Shown in pieces: positions 45,716 through 54,141 of a stretch of DNA of 64,000 bases. Position numbers and translations under genes: made by a program. This DNA is from an uncultured Litoreibacter sp. (GTDB taxonomy: Bacteria; Pseudomonadota; Alphaproteobacteria; Rhodobacterales; Rhodobacteraceae). The notes below the pieces were generated by a model. The model saw nothing but the letters and a program-made list of their open reading frames with translations. It searched no databases and was not told the origin of the DNA. The DNA lies in NCBI GenBank assembly GCA_947494435.1, contig CANLUY010000002.1, positions 930,001 through 994,000 on the forward strand, in the 5' to 3' direction. How positions within the stretch are numbered: the stretch's first letter is position 1; every line of letters starts with the position of its first letter.

Positions 45716-47392
45716 TTACTCAGCAGGTGTCGCCTCGATATTGTCGATCGTGGTCGCAACGCCAGCAGCCTCGCGGCGGCCGTCGTTCCAGATCGCTTTG
45801 ATCAAAGCTACACACATCAGCGCCATCACGACTGAGAATGGCAAAGCTCCGATCACCATCGCGGTCTGGATGGCCCCCGTCCCGCCAGAGATCAGCAATC
45901 CGCCAACCACAAGCGCCAAGGCAGCGCCCCAGAACAGGATATGTGGACGTGCTTTCGGACCTTCGTCACCCGCCGCGTTGATCGTGTTCACGATCAAAAC
46001 CGCAGAGTCAGCGGACGTGACAAGGAACGTCAGCAGCAAGACCACGATCATCACCGCCATGGCCCAAGCCAAGGCTTCAGCGATTGGGGCCAGCATGAAC
46101 TCCGTCATCGCAAAGATCTTATCGCCATTGGCGGCATCAAGGATCACCCCGTTTGCATTGCCGTTCAGCTCCAGATCAATTGCTGTGCCACCGGCCCAAG
46201 CGAACCAGACAAAGCACATCAGCGATGGGACGATCATCGCGCCCAGCACGAATTCGCGAATTGTCCGGCCACGCGAAATACGTGCAAGGAACAGACCCAC
46301 GAATGGTGCAAATGCGATCCACCAAGCCCAGTAGAACACGGGCCACCAGCCCTGCCACTGCGTCAGCAAGAAGGCTTCGGAGCCCTCAACACCGTCAGAG
46401 GAGTACACGTTGAAGCTCAACCATGGCAGCGCCACGAGATAGTCGAAGATACCGACGAAGAACGCCGAGGCTCCGAACCAAGTCGCGCCGAAGATGATGA
46501 AGAAGCTCAACAGCACAATCGACAGAACCATGTTGATGTTCGACAGCCACTTGATGCCTTTACCAACACCTGACAACGCGGAAAGCGTTGAAGCCCCCAT
46601 AATCACCAGAAGCGCCACAACGATACCCAGCGTCGTCGCCGAGCCATCTTCAAGCACCAAGCCTCCGATACCGATCCGTGTCAGACCTGCCACGAACTGC
46701 TCCACGCCGAAGCCCAGCGTTTGTGCCACACCAAGGATGGTCGCAACCACAGCCACGATGTCGATCAGGTGGCCCAAGCCACCGGACAAGGACTTACCAA
46801 ACAGCGGTGTCAGCGAAGACCGGATCGTCAGCGGCAAACCGCGACGGTAGCTGAAGAAGGCCAGTGCCAGACCCGCAATCGCGTAACACGCCCATGCGCC
46901 CAAGCCCCAGTGCAGATAGGACCAGATATAGGCCTCCCGCACGTTGTTGGCATCCAGCGCCGTTGTCACGCCTTGGATTACCGCAGGGTTGTTTTTGAAA
47001 TGTGCCACCGGCTCAGCCACGGCCCAAGTCAACATGCCCACACCGATACCGGCGCCAAACATCATCGAGAACCATGAGAAGTTGGAGAATTCCGGCACTT
47101 CGCCGTCCTGCCCCAAATTCAGCTTGCCGCCCGCAGGCCACAGCGCCAGACCGATACACACGATCACGAAGGCCGTCACGACCCAGATATACCAAGCGGC
47201 AAATTGCGCCAGAATAGCCGTGTTCCATTCGCCAAGAATTGTTCCGGCCTCGGTTGGCCAGACGATACACCACACAACCAGACACGAGATGATGACCTTA
47301 CTGATCACCGCCACGTTCACACTGAACCCCCGATAAAAACCGCTATCAGCGGTCTTGATCGGGAGATCCGTTAAAGGAGGTTTTACAGACAT
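45716..47392 (-). CDS. BCCT family transporter (betaine/carnitine/choline type)
   Basis: A 558-residue secondary transporter with twelve predicted membrane segments that imports trimethylammonium or dimethylsulfonium compounds using the sodium or proton gradient. The family motif lies in FSWFSMMFGAGIGVGMLTWA, with the aromatic substrate box in helix 8 (LPWLSFNVYSSDGVEG, then YWAWWIAFAPFVGLFLARIS). Glycine betaine, choline, carnitine and DMSP are all possible. It is divergent from a LysR regulator that probably controls it. The dmdA operon lies 4 kb away, so DMSP uptake is an attractive guess but not shown. Confidence 0.9.
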   Translation of the reverse strand: MSVKPPLTDLPIKTADSGFYRGFSVNVAVISKVIISCLVVWCIVWPTEAGTILGEWNTAILAQFAAWYIWVVTAFVIVCIGLALWPAGGKLNLGQDGEVPEFSNFSWFSMMFGAGIGVGMLTWAVAEPVAHFKNNPAVIQGVTTALDANNVREAYIWSYLHWGLGAWACYAIAGLALAFFSYRRGLPLTIRSSLTPLFGKSLSGGLGHLIDIVAVVATILGVAQTLGFGVEQFVAGLTRIGIGGLVLEDGSATTLGIVVALLVIMGASTLSALSGVGKGIKWLSNINMVLSIVLLSFFIIFGATWFGASAFFVGIFDYLVALPWLSFNVYSSDGVEGSEAFLLTQWQGWWPVFYWAWWIAFAPFVGLFLARISRGRTIREFVLGAMIVPSLMCFVWFAWAGGTAIDLELNGNANGVILDAANGDKIFAMTEFMLAPIAEALAWAMAVMIVVLLLTFLVTSADSAVLIVNTINAAGDEGPKARPHILFWGAALALVVGGLLISGGTGAIQTAMVIGALPFSVVMALMCVALIKAIWNDGRREAAGVATTIDNIEATPAE

Positions 47393-47591
47393 AATATGTT
47401 CCCTGTTGCTTTACCCAGATCCTGTCCGCATCGGCTGCGACGGCCCGGGCCTTTCATATTGGGGTTGTTTTGAGTGATTGAGACCGTCTCCCCGGTACAC
47501 CGCTCTTCCCCCTGTTTACAGGAAAGCAGAAATAGTTACGTTTGATAAGTACGAACTTTCTGACCCATGGTTTCATAAACAGGCAACATAC

Positions 47592-48518
47592 GTGGTAAAG
47601 CGTGCACATCTCAAAAGCTTGGGCGATGTCGACATCCGCCTCGTCCGCGTTTTTGTTGCCGTCACGGAGTCAGGCGGCCTCGCCGCCGCAGAGCCCGAAC
47701 TCAACATCGGCCGCTCGACAATTTCGAAACATATTGCGGATCTCGAACTGCGCATGGGGCTCAAGCTATGCAACCGCGGTCCTTCCGGATTTTCGCTCAC
47801 AGTGGAAGGCGAACGCGTCTTAACATCAGCCCGCAAGCTCTTGTCTTCCATTGATGATTTTCAGTCATCTGTCGACAATATCCACACCAATCTCGCAGGC
47901 ACCCTGAGGCTCGGATTGTTCGACCAATCCACCACCAACCCCAACGCTTTCATCCACACCGCGATCCAGAGCTTTGACAGGATTGCGCCAGATGTCTCCC
48001 TCGAAATCTCGGTCGAGCCGCCCACTGGTATCGAGGGGCGCGTCATTGACGGGTCCATGGATATCGGCATCGTGCCCATGCACCGCCAGTCCACATCCCT
48101 CAGCTACGAAATTCTTTATGACGAGTGGATGACACTTTACTGCGGCGCGGGTCACGCGCTGTTTGAGTCGCCAAAGGGCGCATTGGCCGGCATTGACCTG
48201 TCGGAGCAGAAATATGCGGGCTTCGGCTTCAACTCCCCCAATATGAAAGCGGGCCAAGCCCTTGGCATGCGCCGTGCCGCCCGTGTGCAAGATGAAGAAG
48301 CGCTCTCCCTCCTGATCCAATCCGGCAGCTATCTGGGCTTTCTGGCCGACCACGTCGCCGAAACTTTCCTGTCAAAAGGCAAAGTCCGCCCCGTCGATGC
48401 AGAGCGGACGCGCTACGTCTCAACATTCGCGGCCATCACAAGAAAACAACCCGAGCCGGACCGCAAAACCCAAACCTTCCTAAGCTGCCTCACAGCTGCC
48501 CATGGCAAAGACCCCTAG
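47592..48518 (+). CDS. LysR family transcriptional regulator
   Basis: A LysR-type regulator with the winged helix IRLVRVFVAVTESGG, then RSTISKHIADLELRMGLKL, followed by a periplasmic-binding-like effector domain (GTLRLGLFDQST, then ISVEPPTGIEGRVIDGSMDIG). The start is unclear: the open frame begins with TTG at 47478; GTG at 47592 gives about 308 residues, close to the family norm, but the ribosome-binding site is weak. It is divergent from the BCCT transporter over 199 bp. The stop overlaps the next convergent gene by 4 bp (CTAG). Confidence 0.85.
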   Translation: MVKRAHLKSLGDVDIRLVRVFVAVTESGGLAAAEPELNIGRSTISKHIADLELRMGLKLCNRGPSGFSLTVEGERVLTSARKLLSSIDDFQSSVDNIHTNLAGTLRLGLFDQSTTNPNAFIHTAIQSFDRIAPDVSLEISVEPPTGIEGRVIDGSMDIGIVPMHRQSTSLSYEILYDEWMTLYCGAGHALFESPKGALAGIDLSEQKYAGFGFNSPNMKAGQALGMRRAARVQDEEALSLLIQSGSYLGFLADHVAETFLSKGKVRPVDAERTRYVSTFAAITRKQPEPDRKTQTFLSCLTAAHGKDP

Positions 48519-49216
48519 GCCTGACAGGCGCCCACATAGGTCTTGAAAGCGGCCCAAATCTCTTCACTGGCATCGCTACGCCGCGGATGAACCAAGACAA
48601 ATTCGACGGTTTGATCTTCCCGTGCTGGCAATTGGCCCGCAACTTCGCCTGCATACACATCCAAAGTCGCCCGCGCCGATTTGGAAGCAAACTTATTCTG
48701 GTTTGAATCCAATCCGACACCGCCAGACATCATCGCCGTTGCACCGTCTTTCAATACGCCACTCGATAGAGGCCCCGCACCACCTTGCGCTTTGATAGTG
48801 TCATATTGCAGATCACCGGCATCAAAACGCGCGCTGTATAAATCAATCGACGATACGTTGCGTCGGCTGATGTGGAAGTAATTGCCATAATAAGTCAGCT
48901 GGACTTTGCAGTCCTCACCACTGACCAGAAGCCCTGTTTCACTGTCTTGATAGGCCGCAACCTCGCGCAAGGCGTTCAAAGCGTCGGGAACTGACGCCCC
49001 GCCGCCTTGATCGCCGCCGCGCTTGGCGCTCAGCATCTCGGACAACGCTGTGAAGCAGGCCACCTGCGCCTCAGGCGCGCCGGTCATGCTTTTGCAGTTC
49101 TCCATCAATTCCGTGACTGTGTATTCCTTGCCGTCAACCTCGACTTTGACGACAGCCTGTGAGTCGCTCGCGACAACCCCGATTGACAAAGTCAGACCCC
49201 AAATCAGCGTTCTCAT
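48515..49216 (-). CDS. Exported protein of unknown function
   Basis: I do not recognise this 233-residue protein. It has a plausible signal peptide (TLIWGLTLSIGVVASDSQA) and four cysteines in the mature part (ENCKSM, VACFTA, EDCKVQ, GACQA), which could form two disulfides. A Gly-rich linker GGDQGGGASV divides a short N-terminal helical part from a beta-rich domain. It is downstream of the ammonium transporter gene with 145 bp between, containing a hairpin, and is convergent with LysR. Confidence 0.7.
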   Translation of the reverse strand: MRTLIWGLTLSIGVVASDSQAVVKVEVDGKEYTVTELMENCKSMTGAPEAQVACFTALSEMLSAKRGGDQGGGASVPDALNALREVAAYQDSETGLLVSGEDCKVQLTYYGNYFHISRRNVSSIDLYSARFDAGDLQYDTIKAQGGAGPLSSGVLKDGATAMMSGGVGLDSNQNKFASKSARATLDVYAGEVAGQLPAREDQTVEFVLVHPRRSDASEEIWAAFKTYVGACQA

Positions 49217-49235
49217 TTGCTTTACTCCGAACTAA

Positions 49236-49257
49236 ATCGTTGGATTTTCTCAACGAT
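49236..49257 (-). terminator. Hairpin between amtB and the exported protein gene
   Basis: ATCGTTG and CAACGAT pair around an eight-base loop and, on the minus strand, are followed by TTTAGTT. It may partly terminate amtB transcription. The T-run is short. Confidence 0.35.
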
Positions 49258-49361
49258 CTTACTTTTTACATGTTGGACAAAAGCCCATTTGCCGTCCTCG
49301 CCAAGGCACAACTCGTTCGGATGCCTTGGCTTTTGGTTTACACACGCAACGCCTTAGTGGC

Positions 49362-50675
49362 TTAGTTGCTCAGCACGAATGTGCTTTCATCAATCCCGGC
49401 CTCTTCGGTGTCAGATGTTACACGCAGACCCATGGTCTCTTTCAGCAACAACCACACAACACTGGTCGTCACGCCGACATAGGCAATGATGATCAAGACG
49501 GAGGAAAGCTGCCCAGGAACAGTCGCATCCGGGTTTGTGATCGCAACAGCAATCGTGCCCCAAACACCGCAGAACAGGTGCACCGGAATGGCGCCAACAA
49601 CATCGTCGATCTTGAAGTAATCAAGAACCTGATTGGCCCAATACAGGATCAAACCGCCCACCAGACCAATCGCAAACGCTGCGAATGGCGTCGGGAACAG
49701 CGGCTCCGCCGTGATGGCGACCAATCCCGCAAGCGCTCCGTTGACCATAAAGGCCAAATCAAAGCGATATTCCTGAAGGTAGGAGACGAAGGCCGCAGCA
49801 ATCACACCACCAGCAGCCGCCATATTCGTGTTCAAGAAAATGCGCGAGACATTCGCCGCATCCGCATCGGTTGAAAAACTCAGGTAAGACCCTGCGTTAA
49901 ACCCGTACCAACCCATCCACAAAATCAACGCGCCAACAGTGGCCAGCGGCAGGGAATAATTGCCCAGCGCCACTTTCTTGCCGTCCACGAAACGGCCTTT
50001 CCGCGTGCCGACAAAGAGCGCACCGGTCAGGGCAGCAACGCCACCAACAACGTGCACAACAGAGCTACCAGCAAGGTCTTTGAATCCAAGGTCTGAGGCC
50101 AAGAAACCGCCGCCCCATGTCCAAGACGCCTGAATTGGGTAGATAACGGCGGTCAAAACAGCCGTGAAGATAAAGAAAGAGGAAATCTTCACACGTTCAG
50201 CAATGGTTCCGGACACGATGGAGGCAACCGCGACGCAGAACATAGACTGGAAAAAAATGTCACCCGCGCCCGCATGGCCGCGTCCTATGAAGTCAGACCC
50301 GCCATCGACGACGCCTGTGACCTCGATTGCCCCGTTAAATCCAACGATCCCCGGCATGATCCAATTCCCATTCGGGAACATCAGGCCGTAACCGCTCAAG
50401 ACGAAGGCTGTCGATGCGATTGCAAACAAACCAATATTCTTCGCGCATTGGTTAACGACATTCTTCGCGCATTGGTTAACGACGTTTTTCTGACGAACGA
50501 ACCCTGCCTCAATCATCGCAAAACCTGCGGTCATCCACATGACCAAGACTCCGCAAAAGACGATAAACAGCGTGTTCACGACAAAGGAGGAGACGCCAAC
50601 AGACGCCTGTTGTGCAGCAGCAGGCCCAGCATACAGGGCGGCTAGCGTTGCGATTCCGATAAGATTTTTCTTCAT
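49362..50675 (-). CDS. amtB: Ammonium transporter (Amt family) with internal 8-residue duplication
   Basis: A 437-residue Amt/Rh channel with a cleaved signal peptide (ending AGPAAAQQA) and eleven membrane segments. Typical motifs include FAMIEAGFVRQKN, SWTWGGGFL, GSSVVHVVGGVAALTGA and FCGVWGTIAVA with the pore histidines. Residues 65-72 (VVNQCAKN) are repeated exactly at 73-80, an insertion of eight residues in the cytoplasmic loop before the second helix. Other Amt proteins have one copy. No glnK gene adjoins it, although PII proteins normally gate this channel. The 345 bp upstream carry its promoter, which I could not assign. Confidence 0.9.
   Translation of the reverse strand: MKKNLIGIATLAALYAGPAAAQQASVGVSSFVVNTLFIVFCGVLVMWMTAGFAMIEAGFVRQKNVVNQCAKNVVNQCAKNIGLFAIASTAFVLSGYGLMFPNGNWIMPGIVGFNGAIEVTGVVDGGSDFIGRGHAGAGDIFFQSMFCVAVASIVSGTIAERVKISSFFIFTAVLTAVIYPIQASWTWGGGFLASDLGFKDLAGSSVVHVVGGVAALTGALFVGTRKGRFVDGKKVALGNYSLPLATVGALILWMGWYGFNAGSYLSFSTDADAANVSRIFLNTNMAAAGGVIAAAFVSYLQEYRFDLAFMVNGALAGLVAITAEPLFPTPFAAFAIGLVGGLILYWANQVLDYFKIDDVVGAIPVHLFCGVWGTIAVAITNPDATVPGQLSSVLIIIAYVGVTTSVVWLLLKETMGLRVTSDTEEAGIDESTFVLSN
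50436..50483. repeat. Exact 24-bp tandem duplication inside amtB
   Basis: Positions 50436-50459 and 50460-50483 are identical over all 24 bases and keep the reading frame. The identity at third codon positions points to a recent event or to an assembly artefact at a short repeat. Confidence 0.95.
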
Positions 50676-51020
50676 TTTTACTCTCTACACAGCTTACTCC
50701 GTTCTCATTTTGATTAAATTTTAGGCAAAACAATGTTCGTAGATTAAAAATTCGAAAATCAAGAGCGTCCACCCCCATTGCATTGATAACAAACAGAATA
50801 AAAATTTAGCGCCCTTCGAAGGATGCTCAAAAAACACACTGATGCTGTAATTTTGGCAGCCTCAGGGCAGTTTATACCCCGAAAAACCACACCAAAACTC
50901 ACTGCCTCAACACGGCTTGGGTGCCGTAAGGGCAACTCACTCAATCGATTCTGAAATGCATCGGCAGTGCACTGTCTAGAAGGGTGCTGGAGTGTCAGGC
51001 GCGCGGGATTTCGATCCCTG
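50676..51020. other. Non-coding stretch upstream of amtB
   Basis: This 345-bp gap is AT-rich near amtB and more balanced further out. I see no convincing gene, no sigma-54 type GG-GC promoter and no NtrC box of standard spacing. A short hairpin with UUCG-like loop (51005-51018) lies next to the VOC gene stop and may help end that transcript. Confidence 0.5.
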
Positions 51021-51404
51021 TCAGATATCTTCGAGGCTCACCGAAACATTTAGTTTGTTGCCGTCGAGATCACGGACATAGGCCCCGAAATAATCAGGGT
51101 GATACCCACGCGGCCCCGGTGCGCCTTCATCCGTACCTCCGCATTGCAAAGCAGTTTCATGAAAGACCCGCACCGCGTCTGCATCTGGCGCATAGAACAT
51201 AAACTGTGTCCCATTTCCAAACGTAGCAGGCTTTTCATTGAATGGTAAAATCACAAAGACAGTGACCCGCCCATCCGCGCCCGCATAGCCAAGCTCATCC
51301 GCTTCGCTCAGCACACGTCGCATCCCAACTGTCGCCAAAACCGCGTCATAGAACGTTCCAGCGGCCTCGATATCATTCGTGCCAATACAGACGCCAGACA
51401 GCAT
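51021..51404 (-). CDS. VOC family protein (glyoxalase/bleomycin resistance fold)
   Basis: A 127-residue protein of two paired beta-alpha-beta-beta-beta units. The start MLSGVCIGTNDIEAAGTFYD and the end GAYVRDLDGNKLNV are typical for VOC proteins; metal-ligand positions cannot be assigned with certainty. It could be a dioxygenase, lyase or binding protein. The longer ORF upstream of ATG 51404 is not supported. It lies behind acuI but after a 125-bp gap with a GC hairpin, so it is probably separate. Confidence 0.82.
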   Translation of the reverse strand: MLSGVCIGTNDIEAAGTFYDAVLATVGMRRVLSEADELGYAGADGRVTVFVILPFNEKPATFGNGTQFMFYAPDADAVRVFHETALQCGGTDEGAPGPRGYHPDYFGAYVRDLDGNKLNVSVSLEDI

Positions 51405-51507
51405 GATGCCTCTCCTTGGAACAGCCTTTAGATCGGCCCAAAACAGGCCGATCTCCCGCAGCAAACAAAAACGTCCTTTTTGTTTTATTTCAGGGTCTTA
51501 AAGATTT

Positions 51508-51521
51508 CCCCGCATGCGGGG
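51508..51521 (-). terminator. Possible terminator of the dmdA operon
   Basis: The perfect palindrome CCCCGCATGCGGGG lies 9 bp beyond the acuI stop and is followed, on the minus strand, by AAATCTTT. The stem is strong but the T-run is weak. Confidence 0.45.
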
Positions 51522-51529
51522 CACTGCGG

Positions 51530-52519
51530 TTATGCGTTCACATCAACCACAACACGGCCCTTGACCTGACCTTTCAAGATGTCCTTCCCAAGACCCGGAA
51601 GATCGCTCAAAACCGCAGGCTGAACCATCGCTTCAAGCTTATCCATCGGCAGATCCTTCGCGATCCGCTCCCACGCTCTGAGGCGATTATCATAGGGCTG
51701 CATCACGCTATCAATGCCCAGCAAATTCACGCCCCTCAGAAGGAACGGAATAACCGTCGCAGGCAAGCCCGCACCACCAGCAAGACCCACCGCGGACACG
51801 GACGCCCCGTACTTCATCTGGCCCAAAACCCGCGCCAGCATGTCGCCGCCCACGGCATCAACACAGCCCGCCCAAGTCTCCGCTTCAAGCGGCCGCTTCG
51901 TGGTTTCATTCAGATCTTCACGCGCTACGATCTGGCTCGCCCCCAAAGACTTCAGATACTCACCCGTCTCAGGCCGCCCCGTCACGCCCGCGACCTCATG
52001 TCCAAGATTGGCCAGAATAGCCGTCGCAACGGATCCAACACCACCCGCAGCGCCCGTCACCAGCACAGGACCGTTCCCCGGCTTTAGCCCGTGATCTTCC
52101 AGCGCCATCACCGCCAGCATTGACGTGAAGCCAGCCGTTCCCACAGCCATAGCCTGCCGCGCATCAAGGCCCTTGGGAAGCGGAACCAGCCAATCGGCCT
52201 TCACCCGCGCTTTCTGAGAATATCCTCCCCAATGCGCCTCACCAACACGCCAGCCAGTCAGCACGACCTTGTCACCGGGTTTGTAGCGATCATCCGATGA
52301 CGCTTCGACCGTGCCTGCGAAATCAATGCCGGGCACATGCGGGTAGTTCCGCACCAGACCGCCCCCGGGCCCAATGCAAAGCCCATCCTTATAATTCACG
52401 GTCGAATACTCGACCGCCACCGTCACATCCCCGTCGGGCAATTGATCTTCCGAAATCTCGGTCACTGAGGCGCTCGTCTTGCCCTCGTCATCCTTCGTTA
52501 CAAGCAATGCGTTGAACAT
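51530..52519 (-). CDS. acuI: Acryloyl-CoA reductase AcuI (YhdH-type MDR)
   Basis: NADPH-dependent medium-chain reductase of 329 residues that turns acryloyl-CoA into propionyl-CoA and so removes the toxic acrylate arising from DMSP. The pattern VEYSTVNYKDGLC, then YPHVPGIDFAGTV, the cofactor glycine loop VTGAAGGVGSVA and SVSAVGLAGGAGLP fit the YhdH/AcuI group; zinc-binding cysteines are absent as expected. It follows dmdA by 12 bp, the arrangement known from Roseobacter strains in which the two are cotranscribed. Confidence 0.92.
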   Translation of the reverse strand: MFNALLVTKDDEGKTSASVTEISEDQLPDGDVTVAVEYSTVNYKDGLCIGPGGGLVRNYPHVPGIDFAGTVEASSDDRYKPGDKVVLTGWRVGEAHWGGYSQKARVKADWLVPLPKGLDARQAMAVGTAGFTSMLAVMALEDHGLKPGNGPVLVTGAAGGVGSVATAILANLGHEVAGVTGRPETGEYLKSLGASQIVAREDLNETTKRPLEAETWAGCVDAVGGDMLARVLGQMKYGASVSAVGLAGGAGLPATVIPFLLRGVNLLGIDSVMQPYDNRLRAWERIAKDLPMDKLEAMVQPAVLSDLPGLGKDILKGQVKGRVVVDVNA

Positions 52520-52531
52520 CTCGTTTTCTCC

Positions 52532-53632
52532 TCAAATCCAGAAATTTTCGTGCACGACAGCCTGCCTCGGCCCGTCTTGCGTTTCAACTTGAACCGTTGT
52601 GCCTTCATCCCAATGGGTCATGCGCACCATACCGATCGCGACATTCGTATTAAAGTCCGGACTCAACGCGGCAGATGTCACCTGCCCGATCAACTTCCCT
52701 TTCGAAGTAATCTGCCAAAGCCGGTCGCATGGCGGGATCACGCCTTGAATGGCCAAGGCTCTGACCTGCTTCACTGGTCCCTCCGTTGCGACGCGCAACA
52801 ATGCGTCCCGCCCCACACAGCCGATAGCCGTCTGTGTCGAACAGAACCGCCCCAGCCCACACTCATGGGGTGTGTTATCGCGAGTCATATCGTTGCCGTA
52901 GCTCAATAGCCCACCCTCGATCCGCTCGATCAGGTTTGGACATCCGGCATAGACATCCAAGTCCTTCCCAGCTTCCATAAGAGCGTTCCATAGCGGCATC
53001 CCATTCTGGCTGCCTTCAACATAGACTTCAAAGCCGCCTTGCTTTGAGTAGCCAGACCGCGCGACGAGCATTTGCTGGCCTTTGAAGTCGAAATATCCAT
53101 AGCGGAAAAAACGAAGGTCTTTGACGGCATCCCCAAAAATGCGCGCAGCCAACTCATCCGCCTTTGGACCTTGGATCGCCAAGGGCGACACATCCGGCTC
53201 ATCCACGATGACATCCAGATACAGGGCATGGGCCAGACCTTTGACCCACAGCAGCAAGTCGCTATCAGCAATCGAGATCCAATACCGATCCTCGGCCAGC
53301 ATCAATGCCACTGGATCGTTCAGCATCCCTCCAGTGCCGTCCACGGTCGGCAAATAATAACACATGCCAGGCAACATCGAACGCAGATCGCGTGGCGTGA
53401 GCATTTGCATCAACCGGCCCGCATCGGGACCACGCAACTCTACCTGCCGCTCGACTGAGACGTCCCAGACTTGAACAGCTGATTTCAGATGATGATAGTC
53501 TTCCTCTACCGAGCGAAACACGGTTGGAAGGAGCATCCGGTTGTAAACGGTATATCCTTTGACGCCTGCGGCTTCGACACCGTCAGAGAATGGCGTGCGG
53601 CGCACGCGGCGGGATGGAGCAATGCTTGCCAT
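52532..53632 (-). CDS. dmdA: DMSP demethylase DmdA
   Basis: Tetrahydrofolate-dependent enzyme that takes a methyl group from dimethylsulfoniopropionate to give methylmercaptopropionate and 5-methyl-THF. It belongs to the GcvT fold, 366 residues. The N terminus SRRVRRTPFSDGVEAAGVK, then YTVYNRMLLPTVFRS, LNDPVALMLAEDRYWISIAD and IERIEGGLLSYGNDMTRDNT closely match DmdA of Ruegeria as I know it and differ from GcvT. The C-terminal ATG-like barrel is complete. It starts 5 bp after the DinB-like gene and 12 bp before acuI. Confidence 0.95.
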   Translation of the reverse strand: MASIAPSRRVRRTPFSDGVEAAGVKGYTVYNRMLLPTVFRSVEEDYHHLKSAVQVWDVSVERQVELRGPDAGRLMQMLTPRDLRSMLPGMCYYLPTVDGTGGMLNDPVALMLAEDRYWISIADSDLLLWVKGLAHALYLDVIVDEPDVSPLAIQGPKADELAARIFGDAVKDLRFFRYGYFDFKGQQMLVARSGYSKQGGFEVYVEGSQNGMPLWNALMEAGKDLDVYAGCPNLIERIEGGLLSYGNDMTRDNTPHECGLGRFCSTQTAIGCVGRDALLRVATEGPVKQVRALAIQGVIPPCDRLWQITSKGKLIGQVTSAALSPDFNTNVAIGMVRMTHWDEGTTVQVETQDGPRQAVVHENFWI

Positions 53633-53637
53633 GGCTT

Positions 53638-54138
53638 TTATTCCGGCATGATGAACAGATCGGTATCATCCGGGTTTTGCCCAGCTGCGGTCAGCATGGC
53701 ATGCAATTGACCGCGATGATGCGTCTGATGGTTGAAGAAATGCGTGATGCACAGCGCTTTAGGTTTAGAAACCGTTTTATTCAGAGCACCGGAGTGCCAG
53801 ATCATTGGGCCGACCAGATCAAGCTGTCTGAGTTTGTTCGCCCAACGCATGATCCTTTCATCCGTGCGCAAACGGTCATCGAGCCAGAGCTGTTTATCAT
53901 CGTGTAAACTTGTGCTGTCAGGGATACCGGTGCTCGGCCCAACCCCACCGTCAAAGCGCGACATCCATAGTTGATCACCCCATAACAGGTGATTTGCGGT
54001 TTCCCAGATTGATCCGAAGAATGCCTTACGGTCTTTTCTCAGCTCTTTCATCTCGAGGTTTTTGACACATCTCGAGACGCTTTTGTTCTGCCACGCATTA
54101 TAGCGCGCCATGGTCTGACAATATTCGACCGTGATCAT
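53638..54138 (-). CDS. DinB family protein
   Basis: A 166-residue four-helix bundle of the DinB/YfiT superfamily. The metal-binding histidines are visible in ETANHLLWGD and THFFNHQTHHRGQLHAML. Members include thiol-dependent transferases that use mycothiol, bacillithiol or glutathione, and many of unknown function. It lies 3 bp after the DUF1326 gene and 5 bp before dmdA, so it is embedded in the DMSP operon. A thiol-transfer role in DMSP sulfur chemistry would make sense but is speculation. Confidence 0.85.
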   Translation of the reverse strand: MITVEYCQTMARYNAWQNKSVSRCVKNLEMKELRKDRKAFFGSIWETANHLLWGDQLWMSRFDGGVGPSTGIPDSTSLHDDKQLWLDDRLRTDERIMRWANKLRQLDLVGPMIWHSGALNKTVSKPKALCITHFFNHQTHHRGQLHAMLTAAGQNPDDTDLFIMPE

Positions 54139-54141
54139 CGG

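Noticed and set aside
50759-50944. Small ORF in the gap upstream of amtB
   Set aside because: It has 61 codons with random-like composition and no ribosome-binding site.
50961-50992. Possible NtrC site upstream of amtB (TGCAC ... GGTGC)
   Set aside because: The half-sites are too far apart for the NtrC consensus and lie almost 300 bp from the gene.
51001-51020. tRNA-like T-arm (GGGAT-TTCG-ATCCC)
   Set aside because: The loop has four bases instead of seven and no acceptor or anticodon arm is nearby; it is just a stable hairpin near the VOC stop.
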